A stretch of DNA of 58,486 nucleotides from Chara braunii (taxonomy: Eukaryota; Streptophyta; Charophyceae; Charales; Characeae). The position numbers and the translations under genes were made by a program. Where the stretch lies: assembly GCA_003427395.1 (NCBI GenBank), contig BFEA01000781.1, forward strand, positions 247,812-306,297, read 5' to 3'. The notes beneath the pieces are model-generated. The model ran no database searches. It was given only the letters and a program-made list of their open reading frames with translations, and was not told where the DNA came from. Of the stretch, positions 42,865-53,772 are shown in pieces (within the stretch, counting starts at the first letter, position 1; the number at the start of each line of letters is the position of its first letter).

Positions 42865-43310
42865 CTACTCTATTTATTGGTGGGGAGCAGCACCTGCTGG
42901 AAAATGGGTCCAGCGTTGCTTGAGTTGATAGCATAATACAGAAAGAGGGAAAAAGCCTGCCTCTTCAGCCACTCTGCAGCCACCAAATCTAGCCAACTAT
43001 GCCTAGCAGGAGTCAACCCTGCGAAATCCCGGCCCCCGAAGTGGGCCTTGCCTAAGTATCTTTGCCAAAGCATTGCAGGCCCACCAGCCTGCGGGTGAAG
43101 TCTGGCAATGGGAACAAGTCTTGGAATTCCTCTGGGCCCCTAAGGGGGATCCTCGGGCCGATCAGCAGCCAGTCGTGGAATTTCAGCTCATAATCCTTTC
43201 TGATGAAGCCATCCTCTTCACCCTCCCTGGGCCAGTCCACATGAGCCATCCATCCCCCTTTCTCCCTCCCCAGCCAGTCTGAGCCAAAGTTGTATTTCTT
43301 CATTCAGGAT
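42865..43310 (-). mobile_element. LINE 3'-end fragment (minus strand)
   Basis: The stem-loop is at 42896-42920. The protein tail at 43052-43303 reads DYELKFHDWLLIGPRIPLRG and EEFQDLFPLP, matching the LINE C-terminal segment. Everything upstream is missing. Confidence 0.7.
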
Positions 43311-43748
43311 CATGTCTTTGTTCTGAGTGGAATATTGTGTCTTTTGTTGGGTTCATTTCCATTGGGTCCATAGTTCTGTGGATGAGCAAATCCTCTTCTT
43401 TTTTGCTTTTTGCTTTTTAACCGCCAGTACCTTCAAGCCTCTTTTTCCCGAAACGGATTTCCCTTGCATGGCAAAGAAACAACGAGCTGCCATGGACACG
43501 TTTTCGGTTTTTTCTTTGGCTGGTGCCGCCAGCCATTTCGGTCCCTGGCCGTGTTCATATGAAGAATGCAGTGGTAAACCAATTCATCAGCCTCCATGTA
43601 GCGATGTATCTGGCACCAGATTAGGGTGAAGAGGTCCCCCCTTCCTCCCAATATCCTGCTCAGTCAATCCCCTGGATCTCAGGGTAATCAAAGCTGGCAG
43701 GAACATCCCACAGTTGTGTTCTGATGTACTCCAATTCCAGTCTGTATA

Positions 43749-43875
43749 AGGGACGCTGGACCCGCTTTCCAGCAGGTGACGCTCCCCACCAATAGATGGA
43801 GTCCCTCCCCAGGTGCTAGTGGTGTCTGCTCTTACCAACACCACTAACACTGGCGGGGGTTTGAAAAAAAAAAAA
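43749..43875 (+). mobile_element. LINE 3'-UTR tail with poly(A) (plus strand)
   Basis: GCTGGA-CCCGCTT-TCCAGC at 43749-43773, then a segment closely matching 20230-20330, ending in an A run (43864-43876). A second, weaker stem-loop follows at 43889-43912. Confidence 0.65.
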
Positions 43876-43999
43876 AGGGGTATTGGATGGGACACTGGAA
43901 CCAATTTCCAGCAGGTGCAGGAGCCATCCCAACTGGCAAGGCTTCAGATTTTGGTGGTTCACTCAACACCACTACCTTTCTCCTATAGCCCAATCTGAT

Positions 44000-45136
44000 A
44001 TAATCATCCAGATACTTCTAAAATTCCTTTCACTATTCCCTTGACCTTCTTGTAGGAAATTCTGCAGTAGCCTTTTTTACAGAATAAACCATGAAACCAT
44101 TCTTTCCTTCTCAAGCCCAAACCAGCTCAGCCGCCTCAGCGGAGCCAAGCTTAAGGAGGAGGGAGGGAAGGGTCGAAGGGGTATAGCTGGGTCAACATTT
44201 GTCCACTCGTGAAAAATCAAGCGGTAATCCTTCTGGACTTTTTCCTCTCGTCCAACCAGGATTTCTCCCCTGTCTCTGCTCCATTTAATCTCCCCTATCT
44301 TGCCCCCTTGAGGCCCCCGTAGCCAAGCACCACTGAATTGTTGGATGTGTTGTAAGATTTCTTTTTTAGAGGATAGAAATTTAATCTTTTCTTTTACTTT
44401 ATCCCATTGAGCTAAGATAACTGTCTGCACTTGCAGTTTGATTGATTTTGTAAAGTTTGGGCCTTCCAGCCTTGCTCCTTCCATTTCATATGTGCATCTG
44501 CGCCTCCATCGGGCCCAAAGAATTGCTCATCTTCCGATTACAAATAAAATATGTGAAAATTCATCCATCTGATCCGGAGAGTCCAGAGACCAAGTCTCAC
44601 ATAATAGTGCTTTCCAATTCTAAGGCCAAGTTTCGGATGTGTTAACATTGCTCCAGATCCTGTCCCACCATCGCCACAACCAAACTGCACCTGGACATTG
44701 CAGAAAGATGTGTTTAATGGTTTCCAGGATTTTCCTAGAAGGAAAAGTTGAGCAGCAAAGTTTACACCAAGGCAATGCAACACCCCTCTACTCTAGAGAG
44801 GTTCTATCAATGAGCCAATCATGACTAGGGAGACATCGATGGTCTATCTGCCATTGCAATGAAGCGACTTTGGCCGACTTAGGCTTTATTGTTTTGAACC
44901 ATTTAATATTTCCTAATTCTTTCTTGCTTACATTTAGTTGTTTCATCCATCTTGCTTCCACTCTGTCTTTCAAGTTCAACCTTGGTTTTAACTTTTTTTA
45001 ACATACGGTAGGTTGATTTGACTGTTAATGTGCAAAGAGAGCGGATACAATTTCCTTGTCTCCCCATCGGAACCGTCCATATCCAAGAAGCCGGATCTAA
45101 GGCCAAATTATTTATCGCACATGATGGCTTAAAGGC
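44000..45136 (-). mobile_element. LINE (minus strand), 3' half, split by the gypsy element
   Basis: C-terminal tail (44077-44484, SGAWLRGPQGGKIG, DYRLIFHEWTNVDP), zf-RVT (44538-44979, NIKWFKTIKPKSAK, LQWQIDHRCLPSHDWL). It breaks at 45136 and resumes at 54918. Joined across the AAGGC duplication, the DNA aligns without a gap to 29200-29260 of the related LINE. Confidence 0.8.
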
Positions 45137-45446
45137 TGTGGCGGACCCACCGGGTGAGGTGCTCCGCCTGGGATACAAATGGAGATGGAGGATGAGGGAG
45201 GACCGAAATGGCACAACGCAGGTCCCACGCAAGACTCCAACGCACGTACTCCAAAACTGTGCAAATGCAGAATGATCCGGAAAACAGACAACAGCTGGGG
45301 TATACCCAAGCGAACTGACTGGACTGGACCGGACTGACTGGTACCAACAGAGGTACCGGCCTGGACAGGACTACCCCAAATACAACACAGGCCTGTGAGA
45401 ACAGGCCAAGGGGCTGGTCTCACAGGCCAACCAGAGGTCCGCTACA
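45137..45446 (-). repeat. 3' LTR of the gypsy element
   Basis: 310 bp, TG...CA, pairs with 54603-54912. Differences from the other LTR are mostly transitions. Confidence 0.92.
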
Positions 45447-45689
45447 TGATCCTCGGCCTGTGATGGATCGCCTAGATACAAGCACGCTTCCGCCAAGAAG
45501 CGAAACTCTACCAAAGAAAAAGAAAACCTGAGTAGGCTAGGATGCGGAGCAAGCTCCATGCTGAGTCTATAAGATGCAACCTAAGATAGAAAATGTCACA
45601 AAAACAGCCATATCACAATGTTAACAGCCTAAGTGAAAGCAGAAACAACTAACTTGCATACATGTTCTAGAAAAGCAAAAAGTAATGAC

Positions 45690-45734
45690 AACTAGATCCT
45701 AGAATGTTGGAGGCAGTGTCCTTGGGACATCCGT

Positions 45735-45766
<32 letters not shown>

Positions 45767-45960
45767 GGCCCCTGCGCAAGGATGACACACATAAATCGAG
45801 AAATGGTCAAAAAAAAAAAAAAAAAAAATGTTGGAGGCAGTAGCCTTAGTCTGGAAACAACTGACTAGTGTATAAGTCCTGAGAACAGCAAAAGCAGAAC
45901 AACTAAATCGTAGAAATGTCAGAGGCAGTAGCCTCGGTCTGAGAGCAACGAAGCAACAAC
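45690..45960. repeat. degenerate tandem repeat hosting the U6 copy
   Basis: ACAACTAGATC.TAGAATGTTGGAGGCAGTAGCCTTAGTCTG (split by U6) resembles ACAACTAAATCGTAGAAATGTCAGAGGCAGTAGCCTCGGTCTG at about 45899-45942. The second unit serves as an unoccupied version of the insertion site. Each motif quoted here is a composite of shorter matching blocks. Confidence 0.6.
45718..45828 (+). pseudogene. U6 snRNA retropseudogene with poly(A)
   Basis: It starts GTCC-TTGGGACATCCG, passes through AACGATACAGAGAAGATTAG, CATGGCCCCTGCGCAAGGAT and AAATCGAGAAATGGTC, and ends in 20 A. It is nearly a full U6 with a slightly shortened 5' stem-loop. The 15-bp AATGTTGGAGGCAGT flanks both ends. The ATACAGAGA box and downstream domain are intact, but the A tail and lack of a U6 promoter mark it as retroposed. 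It lies antisense to the gypsy element, in its 3' region. Confidence 0.92.
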
Positions 45961-46559
45961 AAGACAACCATATGTCACAGGAGGAGCGTGTCGCAAACCA
46001 AGGGTGGGATGGTCTTTGAGGGTGGTGAATGCAGCCTAGGGGTCGATAACTCATAAGGGCATCCACACCTCTATGGAGGGTCGACCATGCAAGGGAACAA
46101 GGGAGCCTAGTATACTAGGCGCACCTAGATGAAGCATGCGAGGCTGCCTAACTAGGGCGTGAGGGTCGGCGGAGAGTAGAAAAAGTGAGGGGTAAGGGAA
46201 TCATGCAAATGACTCCTAAGGTGGGGAAGTCGGAGCTGGATCCGTAAGCTGGGAAGCCAAGGCAACGCTACGGTCCCGATGCCTATGCGTATACCAAGGG
46301 AGAGCCGAACTCAGAGGAACCCGGCGAAGGGAGACCATCATGCGACACAACCAGGGTACTGTACAGGGTAAGGTGGTAAGAGAGTGACGACATCTGAAGT
46401 AGGCAGAGCAGATCGTGACGAAGTTCATGAAGCTGTCGATAACGTCCATGATGAGAAGTCTGGAACGTCGTCGAGGAAGAGCCGCAACGCCGACGAACTG
46501 AAGTGGCAAAACTGGAGTGGTTGGAGTATTGAGAAGTCAAAGACGTGGGAAGATAAGTC

Positions 46560-46905
46560 AGAGCCAATCGCCGTATCGAGCAAGACGACGACAAGTGCGT
46601 TGTGGATGCTCAGAAGCATCCGGCTGCTGCGGAAGGTCTGCCTCGGATGGAGCAGGCTCGACTTCAGAGGTTTCCTCAGTCGAAGGAGAAGGAGGAGGGT
46701 TAGTGGGCTGAGGAGGAGCAGTCAACCCAGCACGACGAGCACGGTAATATGCACGCACCAACATGCGAGCGTGCTGCAAGTGCTCGAGGGGCTCCGAAGT
46801 AGCCTCCTCATCAGGGTAACCCTTCCAACGTACGAGATACTCAATATGCGGAGGGTTGTCGTCGGTGATTTGGCGACCAATGATGTTTTAAACGAGGAAC
46901 TCCTC
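46560..46905 (-). pseudogene. gypsy integrase C-terminus with chromodomain
   Basis: Reading from about 46905: NIIGRQITDDNPPHIEYLVR, then WKGYPDEEATSEP and LEHL. This is a chromodomain in the position typical of chromoviruses, after the integrase. It should bind methylated histone tails and steer insertion. The usual Trp in TWEP is Ser here, and a TAA precedes the domain at about 46889. A Pro/Ser-rich tail follows to 46560. Confidence 0.8.
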
Positions 46906-47042
46906 GTGGCCGTCCACCATGATGGGTGGAGGGTGCTCGTATGGTCATCCAGCGAAACGCTCGGACGGTGTGCGATAGGGACGTAGTAACAAGACGTGGT
47001 AGACATCGTGCGCACAAGCCTGACGTAGGTAGTCGGGCAGCT

Positions 47043-47840
47043 TCACACGGAAGCTGACCGGGCTAGAAGCCCACTGATGGTCGTCACGAACAATCTTTCG
47101 GAGGATATCTCCGAGAGTCTTGTTCGTGACCTCGGTCTGGCCATCAGTCTGGGGTTGGTAAGACGAGGAGAAGCGGAGCTGGATGTCGTAAACCTCGTGG
47201 AATCGTCGTCAAAATCGGCTGGTAAAGCGCGGGTCACGGTCAGATATGATGCTCATAGGTAAGCCGTGGTCACACCTGACTCGGTCAAACACGATGTCGG
47301 CGACCTCACGTGCACTGATGGCATAGCGGCACGGAACAAAGTGTGCACGCTTCGTGAAGCGGTCGACGACGACCAGGATAACATCATGACCGCGGGGGGT
47401 CGGAGAACGAAGAGGACCGATAAAGTCCATTGAGATGGACTGCCAACGACCCTTAGGAATAGGAAGAGATTGGAGCAAACCATAAGGCAGGTGGTTCGCA
47501 CTGTTCACCTCCCTGAGAGGTGGGACACTCTGCGACGTACTCCTTCACAAAGTCCTTGCGCTTCATCCAGACGTACAGGCGGTTCACACGAGCCAACATC
47601 TTGTGGAAGCCCATATGATCGGCGACTGTCTGGTCATGGAACTCTGCTACTGCCCGGACACATAGCTGTCCAGTGGAGGGAACGCAAATACGGGGCTCTC
47701 TGGTGCCTTGTGAACCGTGTCAGTACACAAGACCGTTGTCCCTGAGAGAGTAGGTCGGGACGGTCTTGACACTCCGAAGGGTCGCATGAATGTCGCAATA
47801 GTCGGGGCAGTGGCGGTACTAAGTTCGAAACTCGTTGATC
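47043..47840 (-). pseudogene. gypsy integrase (zinc finger and catalytic core)
   Basis: From the left edge of the RNase H: an HHCC-type finger (HMGFHKMLARV...KEYVAECPTS, second Cys pair incomplete: CPTS instead of CPTC). Then the core at 47209-47508: ISMDFIGPL (first Asp), VVDRFTKRAHFVPC, ISDRDPRFTS (second Asp). After a frame change, SSYQPQTDGQTEV supplies the Glu. The DDE set is thus visible, split over frames. It joins cDNA to chromosomal DNA. Confidence 0.85.
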
Positions 47841-49361
47841 ACCGAGTGGTGGACGGTAGTGACCGAAATGGAACCGAGCTGGATCTGCTTCTGATCGTGG
47901 TCAGGGCGCCGGGATAAGGCATCTGCGACCCGATTAGTCTCAACCTTGATGTGCTCAGTGGTGAAACTAAACTCGGATAGGTCGCGCCACCAGCGAGCTT
48001 GTCGAGGAGTGAGCTTCGGCTTTGTCAAAAAAGCCTAGACAACAGAGTTGTCCGTGCACACCATGAATGGTGCCCCGTGCAGGTAGTGACGTCAGTGCCG
48101 AGCGACATAAACTACTGCGAGAACCTCACGTTCATCAGCAGTGTAGTTTATCTCTGCGGGCAGAAGCTGACGGGGGTAGAAGGCTATCGGACAATCACTT
48201 GAGCAACACTCGACAGTGCCGTCCTCGGCAATGGTAGGAGAATAGTCAATAGAAGACTCGTCGGTAGCTAGACGAGTAGGCGTCAGGGCAGGAGGCAGTG
48301 GTAGGGGTAGGGGGTGGGAAGCGAGGGATACGAGGATGATTGGAATCAGGAGAGGAGGGGAAAATCTGAGAAAGCACTGCTCCTACAACAAAGTCTGACG
48401 CATCGGTGGTAAGGATAAAAGAGCGATCAAAATCGGGTAGGTGAAGAACCGGTGCACATGTCACCACCGCCTTCTTGAGGGCGCGAAAGGTGTCCTCGTA
48501 GAGCGGTGTCCAAGCCCATGGCGGGTTCTTCCGGAGGAGGGTGGAGGTAAGGACGTAGGAATACCTAGCATATCCCAGGATGAAATTACTATAGTAGTTA
48601 GTGAGGCCTAGGAAGCTGCGAAGCTGCTTGGCGGATGTGGGGACGGGCCACTCCGCAATAGCAGTGATCTTCGCGTCGTCCTTGTGGAGACCCTGTTCAA
48701 ACACATAGTGTCCTAAGAACTTCACTTTGTGCTGGACAAAGCGGCACTTGCTCAGCTTGGCGTAGAAGCCATGTCTACGCAAGCGGTCAAGGACGTCGCG
48801 GAGGTGTCTGAGATGCTCCTCAAGGGTACGACTGTAGACCAGGATATCGTCGAGGTAGACTAGAACGTACTGCTCCAGGATGTCCCTGAAGATGTTATTA
48901 ATCACCCTCTAGAAGGTAGCGGGTGCGTTGGTGAGGCCGAATGGCATCACCGTAAACTCGTAGTGGCCGAAGCGCGATCGGAACACTGTCTTCGGCTGGT
49001 CCGCTGCAGCGACGCGGATCTGATGGTAACCGCTACGAAGACCAATCTTCGTAAAGAAACGATTGCCTGCAAGGCGGTCGAACAACTCGTCGTAACGAGG
49101 CATGGGGTAACTGTTTTTAACCGTGTAGCGGTTAAGGCCGCGATAGTCGATGCAAAGACGGAGGGTTTCATCCGCTTTGTGAGCAAAGAGGACGGGTGCA
49201 CCCCACGGGGAGTTGTTGGGTTTGAGCTCCTCAAGCAGACGCTTGAGTTCGGTGGCCTCGGGGATCGAGAGTCTGTAGGGTGCCTGGTGGTGAACACGAT
49301 AGTCAAGCACGACCTGGATGGAATGCTCGACGTCGCGCATTGGTGGGACGCCAGCATACAA
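47819..49361 (-). pseudogene. gypsy reverse transcriptase and RNase H
   Basis: The RT begins at about 49361 ([44 protein letters not shown]). The motif A line reads [14 protein letters not shown]: the catalytic Asp before LRSGYHQ is Gly, a single-base change. After a TAG where Gln is expected (about 48906), YVLVYLDDILVYS supplies motif C. RNase H starts ILTTDASDFVVGAVLSQ and resumes at 47819-48028 with LTPRQARWWRDLSEFSF. Loss of the motif A Asp alone would abolish polymerisation. Confidence 0.9.
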
Positions 49362-49624
49362 GAACGACGATGGGAAAACTTTTTGGTACTCTCGAATGAG
49401 GTCACAAACTGCGGGCTCCAGGTCGGCCGTATAGCGTACGAGTTGCTTAGCGTCAACGTCAGCGGGGTGGACTCGACGGACGACGGAGGGAGGGAAGTAG
49501 AGATGGGAGTCATGAAGATAGAACTAGGATCTGGCTCCAGAGAGATGAGCTCGGCGTCGGGACAGGGTGGATCATAGTGCAAGAGATTCATAACGTTCAT
49601 CATAAAGAAGGTGATGTCGTCTTG

Positions 49625-50497
49625 TCAGATGAAATGGGCGAACTGACGAGGCGAGGTGACGGTGATAGTAGGAGATGCTGTGGGCATGGAAGGCTCCAGA
49701 GGAGGAGGGTCGGGGCGTGGTGTCGCGGTGGTACCTATGAAAGGTATGCGATACGTCTGTCCACACTTCGTTTTGAGAACGAGAATGTTGATCGCCCAAT
49801 CGGCCTCGGTGCTGCGGAACCGACGAGACCACGGAGTACCGAGAATGAAGTCGTACCCCGTCTCCATCACATCAAAATGTGCAGAGGAGCGGTGGCGACG
49901 AGACGCCGGGGGACGATCAGTCGGCTCGAGAGTGAGGAAGAAAGGAAGGTCGGTGACCGTCTGATCGAAGAAGCGTTGGGTCTTGTCATCCCCTAGGGTG
50001 ATAGAGATGGGAGTCGAAGACCCTGTCGTGGATAAATGGGTTTCTTTCACCACACATGGGTGAATGAAGTCGCCCTGAGAACCGAACTCCCACAGCGCTG
50101 AGTACACCCTCGTGGAGGTCCCCAGTCGCACTGGAATGATGAGGGTGCGATCACGGTCAGAGAGGAGGGTGAGAAGGCGACGCAGTGCAGCGACATGCAG
50201 CGTGAGTCGCTCCTGACGAGCCTGGAGCATGATCAAGTCCAGAAGAGAGGACACAACGTCCTCGCGAGTAGCGAGCTGCTCGCTGCAACGGGCTGAGCGA
50301 ATGGCTCGACGCGTCGGTAGTCGTGGAGGGGTAGGAGGGGAGACGGTGGTTTGCGGAGACGCAAACAGTACTGCGACAGAGGGCGGGGTACACTTTGTCA
50401 GGTCCTGCGATACCTCAGCTCCAGTAGCGAGAGGGGCGAACCGCGACGGAGATGTCAGGAAGCCCACTACTGAGGATGGCGCAGGTGTACAGTGCAC
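49625..50497 (-). pseudogene. gypsy aspartic protease region
   Basis: 290 open codons. A heptad-like leucine stretch is followed by RTLIIPVRLGTST and ALWEFGSQGDFIHP, where retroviral-type proteases have hhDSGxxxxFI; the active-site Asp-Ser/Thr-Gly has become Glu-Phe-Gly. HFDVMETGYDFILGTPW is the downstream conserved ILGxPW block. It would normally cleave the polyprotein; here the active site looks lost. Confidence 0.75.
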
Positions 50498-50601
50498 CGT
50501 GGCTAGGAGGCGCCGCAGGGATGCAAGGCGCCGAAGGGGGACTGAAGACGACGCTGGCGGGAAAGGTCAGCGTAGTGGCGGTCGAGGGCGGCGGTGTAAG
50601 G

Positions 50602-50643
50602 GCATCGCGAGGAGGTATGACCGTCCTGGCAGCAGCGCAAACA
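50602..50643 (-). pseudogene. gypsy gag zinc knuckle
   Basis: In a frame different from the long overlapping ORFs, the codons read CLRCCQDGHTSSRC, a C-x2-C-x4-H-x4-C knuckle. It lies between the gag core and the protease, where nucleocapsid should be. A frameshift separates it from gag. Confidence 0.75.
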
Positions 50644-51090
50644 CCCACGCTGGCCCAAAATGGTCGCGCGCTCCTCAGCGGAAAGGACACCGCGAGGAGG
50701 GACAAAACCCTGAGGGAGGTCCTACTGAGGGACCTCGAGGGGCGACGCGCCAGCGTGACCGGAGAAGCTGCGTGCCCAGGAGAGGGCGAAGAGGATGAGT
50801 TGGAAGCGCTCGGCCATAGAGAAAGTAGAGTCCTCCAGGTGGTAGTGGACGGCCTATGGTCACCGTCAGTCGACAGCGTGGCGACAGAGTCCTGCTCACC
50901 ATACTTGAGCGCGCTGAAGTGGAGCGAGAAGTGGCGGCCCTGTTGCGCGGAACGGCGGGGGCGGCCGCGGAAAGGGGAGCGGCGTTGGGAAGTGTCGTGA
51001 GAGGAAGAGGGGGCGTAGCCAGTACGCTGAGGCTGGGAGGAGGAAGCGGGGTGAAGACAGGCCCGCATCCGCTGATGGGTCCTAGCGGCC

Positions 51091-52491
51091 TCATAGGCCT
51101 GCGGGGCCGATGTGGTATTCAAGGGGAAGGCTGGCCAAGAAACGGCCGATGAGGGCAGCCTCAGGGAAGAATGCCACATCACAAATGAGGGGGGCATCCT
51201 GAAAGACCTGGATGTGGTGGTCCAGGCCGACAGTGCTACCAGAGTCGGACCAGCGTGTGTTAACGACGCGCTCGAAGGCGTCAGTGACGTCATGTCGGGC
51301 TCCGAAGCGGTCCTCGAGGAACGCCTGAAAATCCATGAAGGCCGGGGTCCAACCCTCACGAAGGGAGTGCGCATAGAAATTCTCCCAGGCGTCGAAGAGA
51401 CCGCCACGCAGGCGCGTGGAGAGGTGACCCACCCACGTGTCAGGTGGGGCGCCCATGAGCTGGAGCGTGCGGGTGGCAGACTGCAGCCACCGACACATGC
51501 GTATCCCTGTATCGTCGTACAAGGCAATGTCCGCCAAGCGGACGAGTGGTGCGCCACCGTTTTGGTGGCGAGGGGATCGAGGAGCAGAGGCATATGCCAT
51601 GGCTGAGTAAGTCGGTGCAGGTCCTAGAGAAAGGGGCACAACTAACTGTACGCCCGGACCGCATGGGGGAGCGGCAGGGGCAACCGCGACAAGCTGCAAG
51701 GGAGTTGCGGTAGAAGAGGTCGCAACAACCGAGGGAATAGGAAGAAGGTACGATGGGGATGGATAGGGTGCAGGGCGAGGGAAGCGAGTCTGCATGGAAG
51801 GAAGAGTAAAGGAGGAAGGGGGTGCGCCTGAAGGCGTAGCCACCAGTGAGGGTAGGGGTGGCTGAAGGCGTAAGAGAGCGAGGTCGGCCCGGGTATGGGC
51901 AAGCTCGTCCTCGAGACGTCGAACGTAGATCGAGCGAGGAGTGGCAGGAGGAAGAGGAGGGAAGTGGATCGCACGAGCGGTGCGAGGCATCCCACAGGGG
52001 GGAGAGCCAGGTGGCGCTGCGGTCGTGCGAAGGGGACGAAGAAGCGGGGCACCCGGAAAAATAGAGATCATGGCAGCAGGTTTTGGTCCCGTAGCCGTAG
52101 TGATCGGAATCTGGGCGGGTGCGCCCGTAGAGTGAGGGAGGGCCTGGCCCGTGGCGGCCGTCGCGCTAGGAGCATGGACGGTCACCAGGATAGCCGGGTC
52201 GGGGGCGGCAGAGGAGGAAACTCAGCCTTGGCCACCATGTCGGGGGACGGGGGACCTGGACTGAGAGCTAGGAGAAGAGAGAGAGTGAGAAGAGGAAGGA
52301 CGGTCAGCGTTCTGGAGTTGTCGTAGGCTAGCGGCAAGAGTCGCCACCTGCGTCTGTAAGGGCGCAAGGAGGGAGGTGATGAGGGTGTGCAGATCCCCCT
52401 AGGGCTGATGGCCCTGGTCCGTCGACACAAGTGCGGAGCCCGATGTTGAGGTTGTTGTCGCCTCGGCGGCTTGGGACACGTCGTCGGCCAT
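51091..52491 (-). pseudogene. gypsy gag
   Basis: Likely start ATG at 52491 (MADDVSQAAEATTTSTSGSA). A TAG near 52400 and a TGA near 52226 break the frame; the main open block is 51091-52185. It has a Pro/Ala-rich N-terminal half, a short coiled-coil-like YVRRLEDELAHTRADLALL, then a capsid-like part with DDTGIRMCRWLQSATRTLQL, WENFYAHSLREGW, FLEDRFGARHD and FLASLPLEY. That is the usual shape of plant Ty3 gag. Opposite-strand ORFs here are shadows. Confidence 0.75.
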
Positions 52492-52709
52492 GGGGAGGTA
52501 ACGGGCCGGACTAGAGAGGGTCGGGGGAGGTCCGCGTGAGCGGAGGGCGTAGGGGGAGGTCTGCGATAGAAGGCGACGGGCGACGCTAGTAAATCGAGCG
52601 CGGACGCCGTCAAAAGGGGAGGGGTGGTTCAGATTCAGGGTGCCCGAGTGGAAAAGGGGAGTAGGAGAGGGCTTAAGAAAACCATAAACCCCAGAAAAAT
52701 CCTAAGAAA

Positions 52710-52740
52710 ACCCTAACCGAAGTTTGAGTGGTTAGGGTAA
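52710..52740 (-). other. 9-bp stem-loop in gypsy leader
   Basis: ACCCTAACC ... GGTTAGGGT separated by 11 nt. It resembles a plant telomere unit by chance. Confidence 0.5.
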
Positions 52741-52930
52741 GGTACCAGTGACCTAATCTAGAAAATAAAATAGCAAGCATGGGGGGGGAGGCGGGAGGAA
52801 AATAAATAAACAGTGAAATTTCAAGAGAAAAATAAAAATAAATAAGAAAATAAATAAATAATAAAAATAATTAAAGAAATAAGGAAACAAAATGTAAGGA
52901 GATAAATAATATTTATTTGTTTGGAATTTT

Positions 52931-53051
52931 CGGCAACATTTCCCTACCCCCTATGGGGTCAAGAATGTGCCAAGGGAAAGAAGAGACCAAGGTAAGCAAA
53001 CTAAGTTTCAAAGTGCCGCAAATTAAAAAATTTAGAAAATAAATAAAGAAA

Positions 53052-53082
<31 letters not shown>

Positions 53083-53247
53083 GTAGATGAGGAGGTGAAG
53101 AGAAATTAAGTGTAGGATTTTTTAAAAATTTCGGCAGCATTTCGTTACCCCCATGGGGTCGAAGTGTGCCGTCAAGAAGAAAGGCAAAGCAAAATGGAAA
53201 AATTTCGGCAACACTTCGTTACCCCCATGGGGTCAAAATGTGTGCCG
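52931..53247 (-). repeat. three copies of a hairpin motif in the gypsy leader
   Basis: Units at 52931-52971, 53132-53171 and 53206-53247. Each has CGGCA...TGCCG (or GGCA...TGCC) outer arms, then TTCG...CGAA in the second unit, around an inner CCCC-AT-GGGG palindrome (ACCCC-CTAT-GGGGT in the first). Folding is possible on either strand. Because three copies keep the complementarity, an RNA element of the retrotransposon (packaging, dimerisation or translation) is plausible. Confidence 0.7.
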
Positions 53248-53319
53248 AAGCGAGAATGACTAACACCTAATCAGATTTAAGGGTGCCGGCTGTCGGAGAG
53301 TTTCGGCGCTCGAGAAAAG

Positions 53320-53760
53320 AGGGTGGGGAATAAGATAATTCGAATATTTGGAAAAGGGGGGCAAATTCAAAAGAAAGATGAAAAGAAGAAGAACGGAAAA
53401 TTTTCGAAGTTGGGGGAAGGGGGATGAAAAAGTGAAGGAGAAAAGAAAGAAATAGGTGAGAGAGAGAAAAAGAGTAAAGGGGGAGATGGGGGGAGTGATG
53501 GGATTGTAGTTGGGGGAGAGGAGGGAGGTGGAAAGGGAGAGAAAGGGATGAGAAAGGTGGAGAGGGATCAAGAAGCAGAGAGAAGAGAGAAAGAAAAGAA
53601 AAGAAATGAATAAAATAGAGACGAATAGTGGGTGGTGGGAGAAAAGGTGGGGTGGGAAGAGGGGTATGAGTAGTGAGAGTGATTAGAAGGACGTGAGTGG
53701 GGTGAGGAAGAGGAGAGAGAGGAGGTAGAGAAAGTGGAATAGTGGAGAGAGGGAAGAGGG
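53320..53760 (-). other. long pyrimidine-rich leader tract (purine-rich on + strand)
   Basis: For about 440 bp the + strand is almost all A and G with few C. In the retrotransposon RNA this is a C/U-rich tract upstream of gag. ORFs in it are low-complexity. Confidence 0.7.
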
Positions 53761-53772
53761 AAGTGATACCTG

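Noticed and set aside
45718-45828. Functional U6 gene
   Set aside because: A poly(A) tail and target duplication show retroposition; no upstream promoter elements seen.
50415-51606. Long ORFs on both strands over gag/protease
   Set aside because: High-GC shadow frames. The element's real order is shown by the zinc knuckle, protease and gag motifs in other frames.
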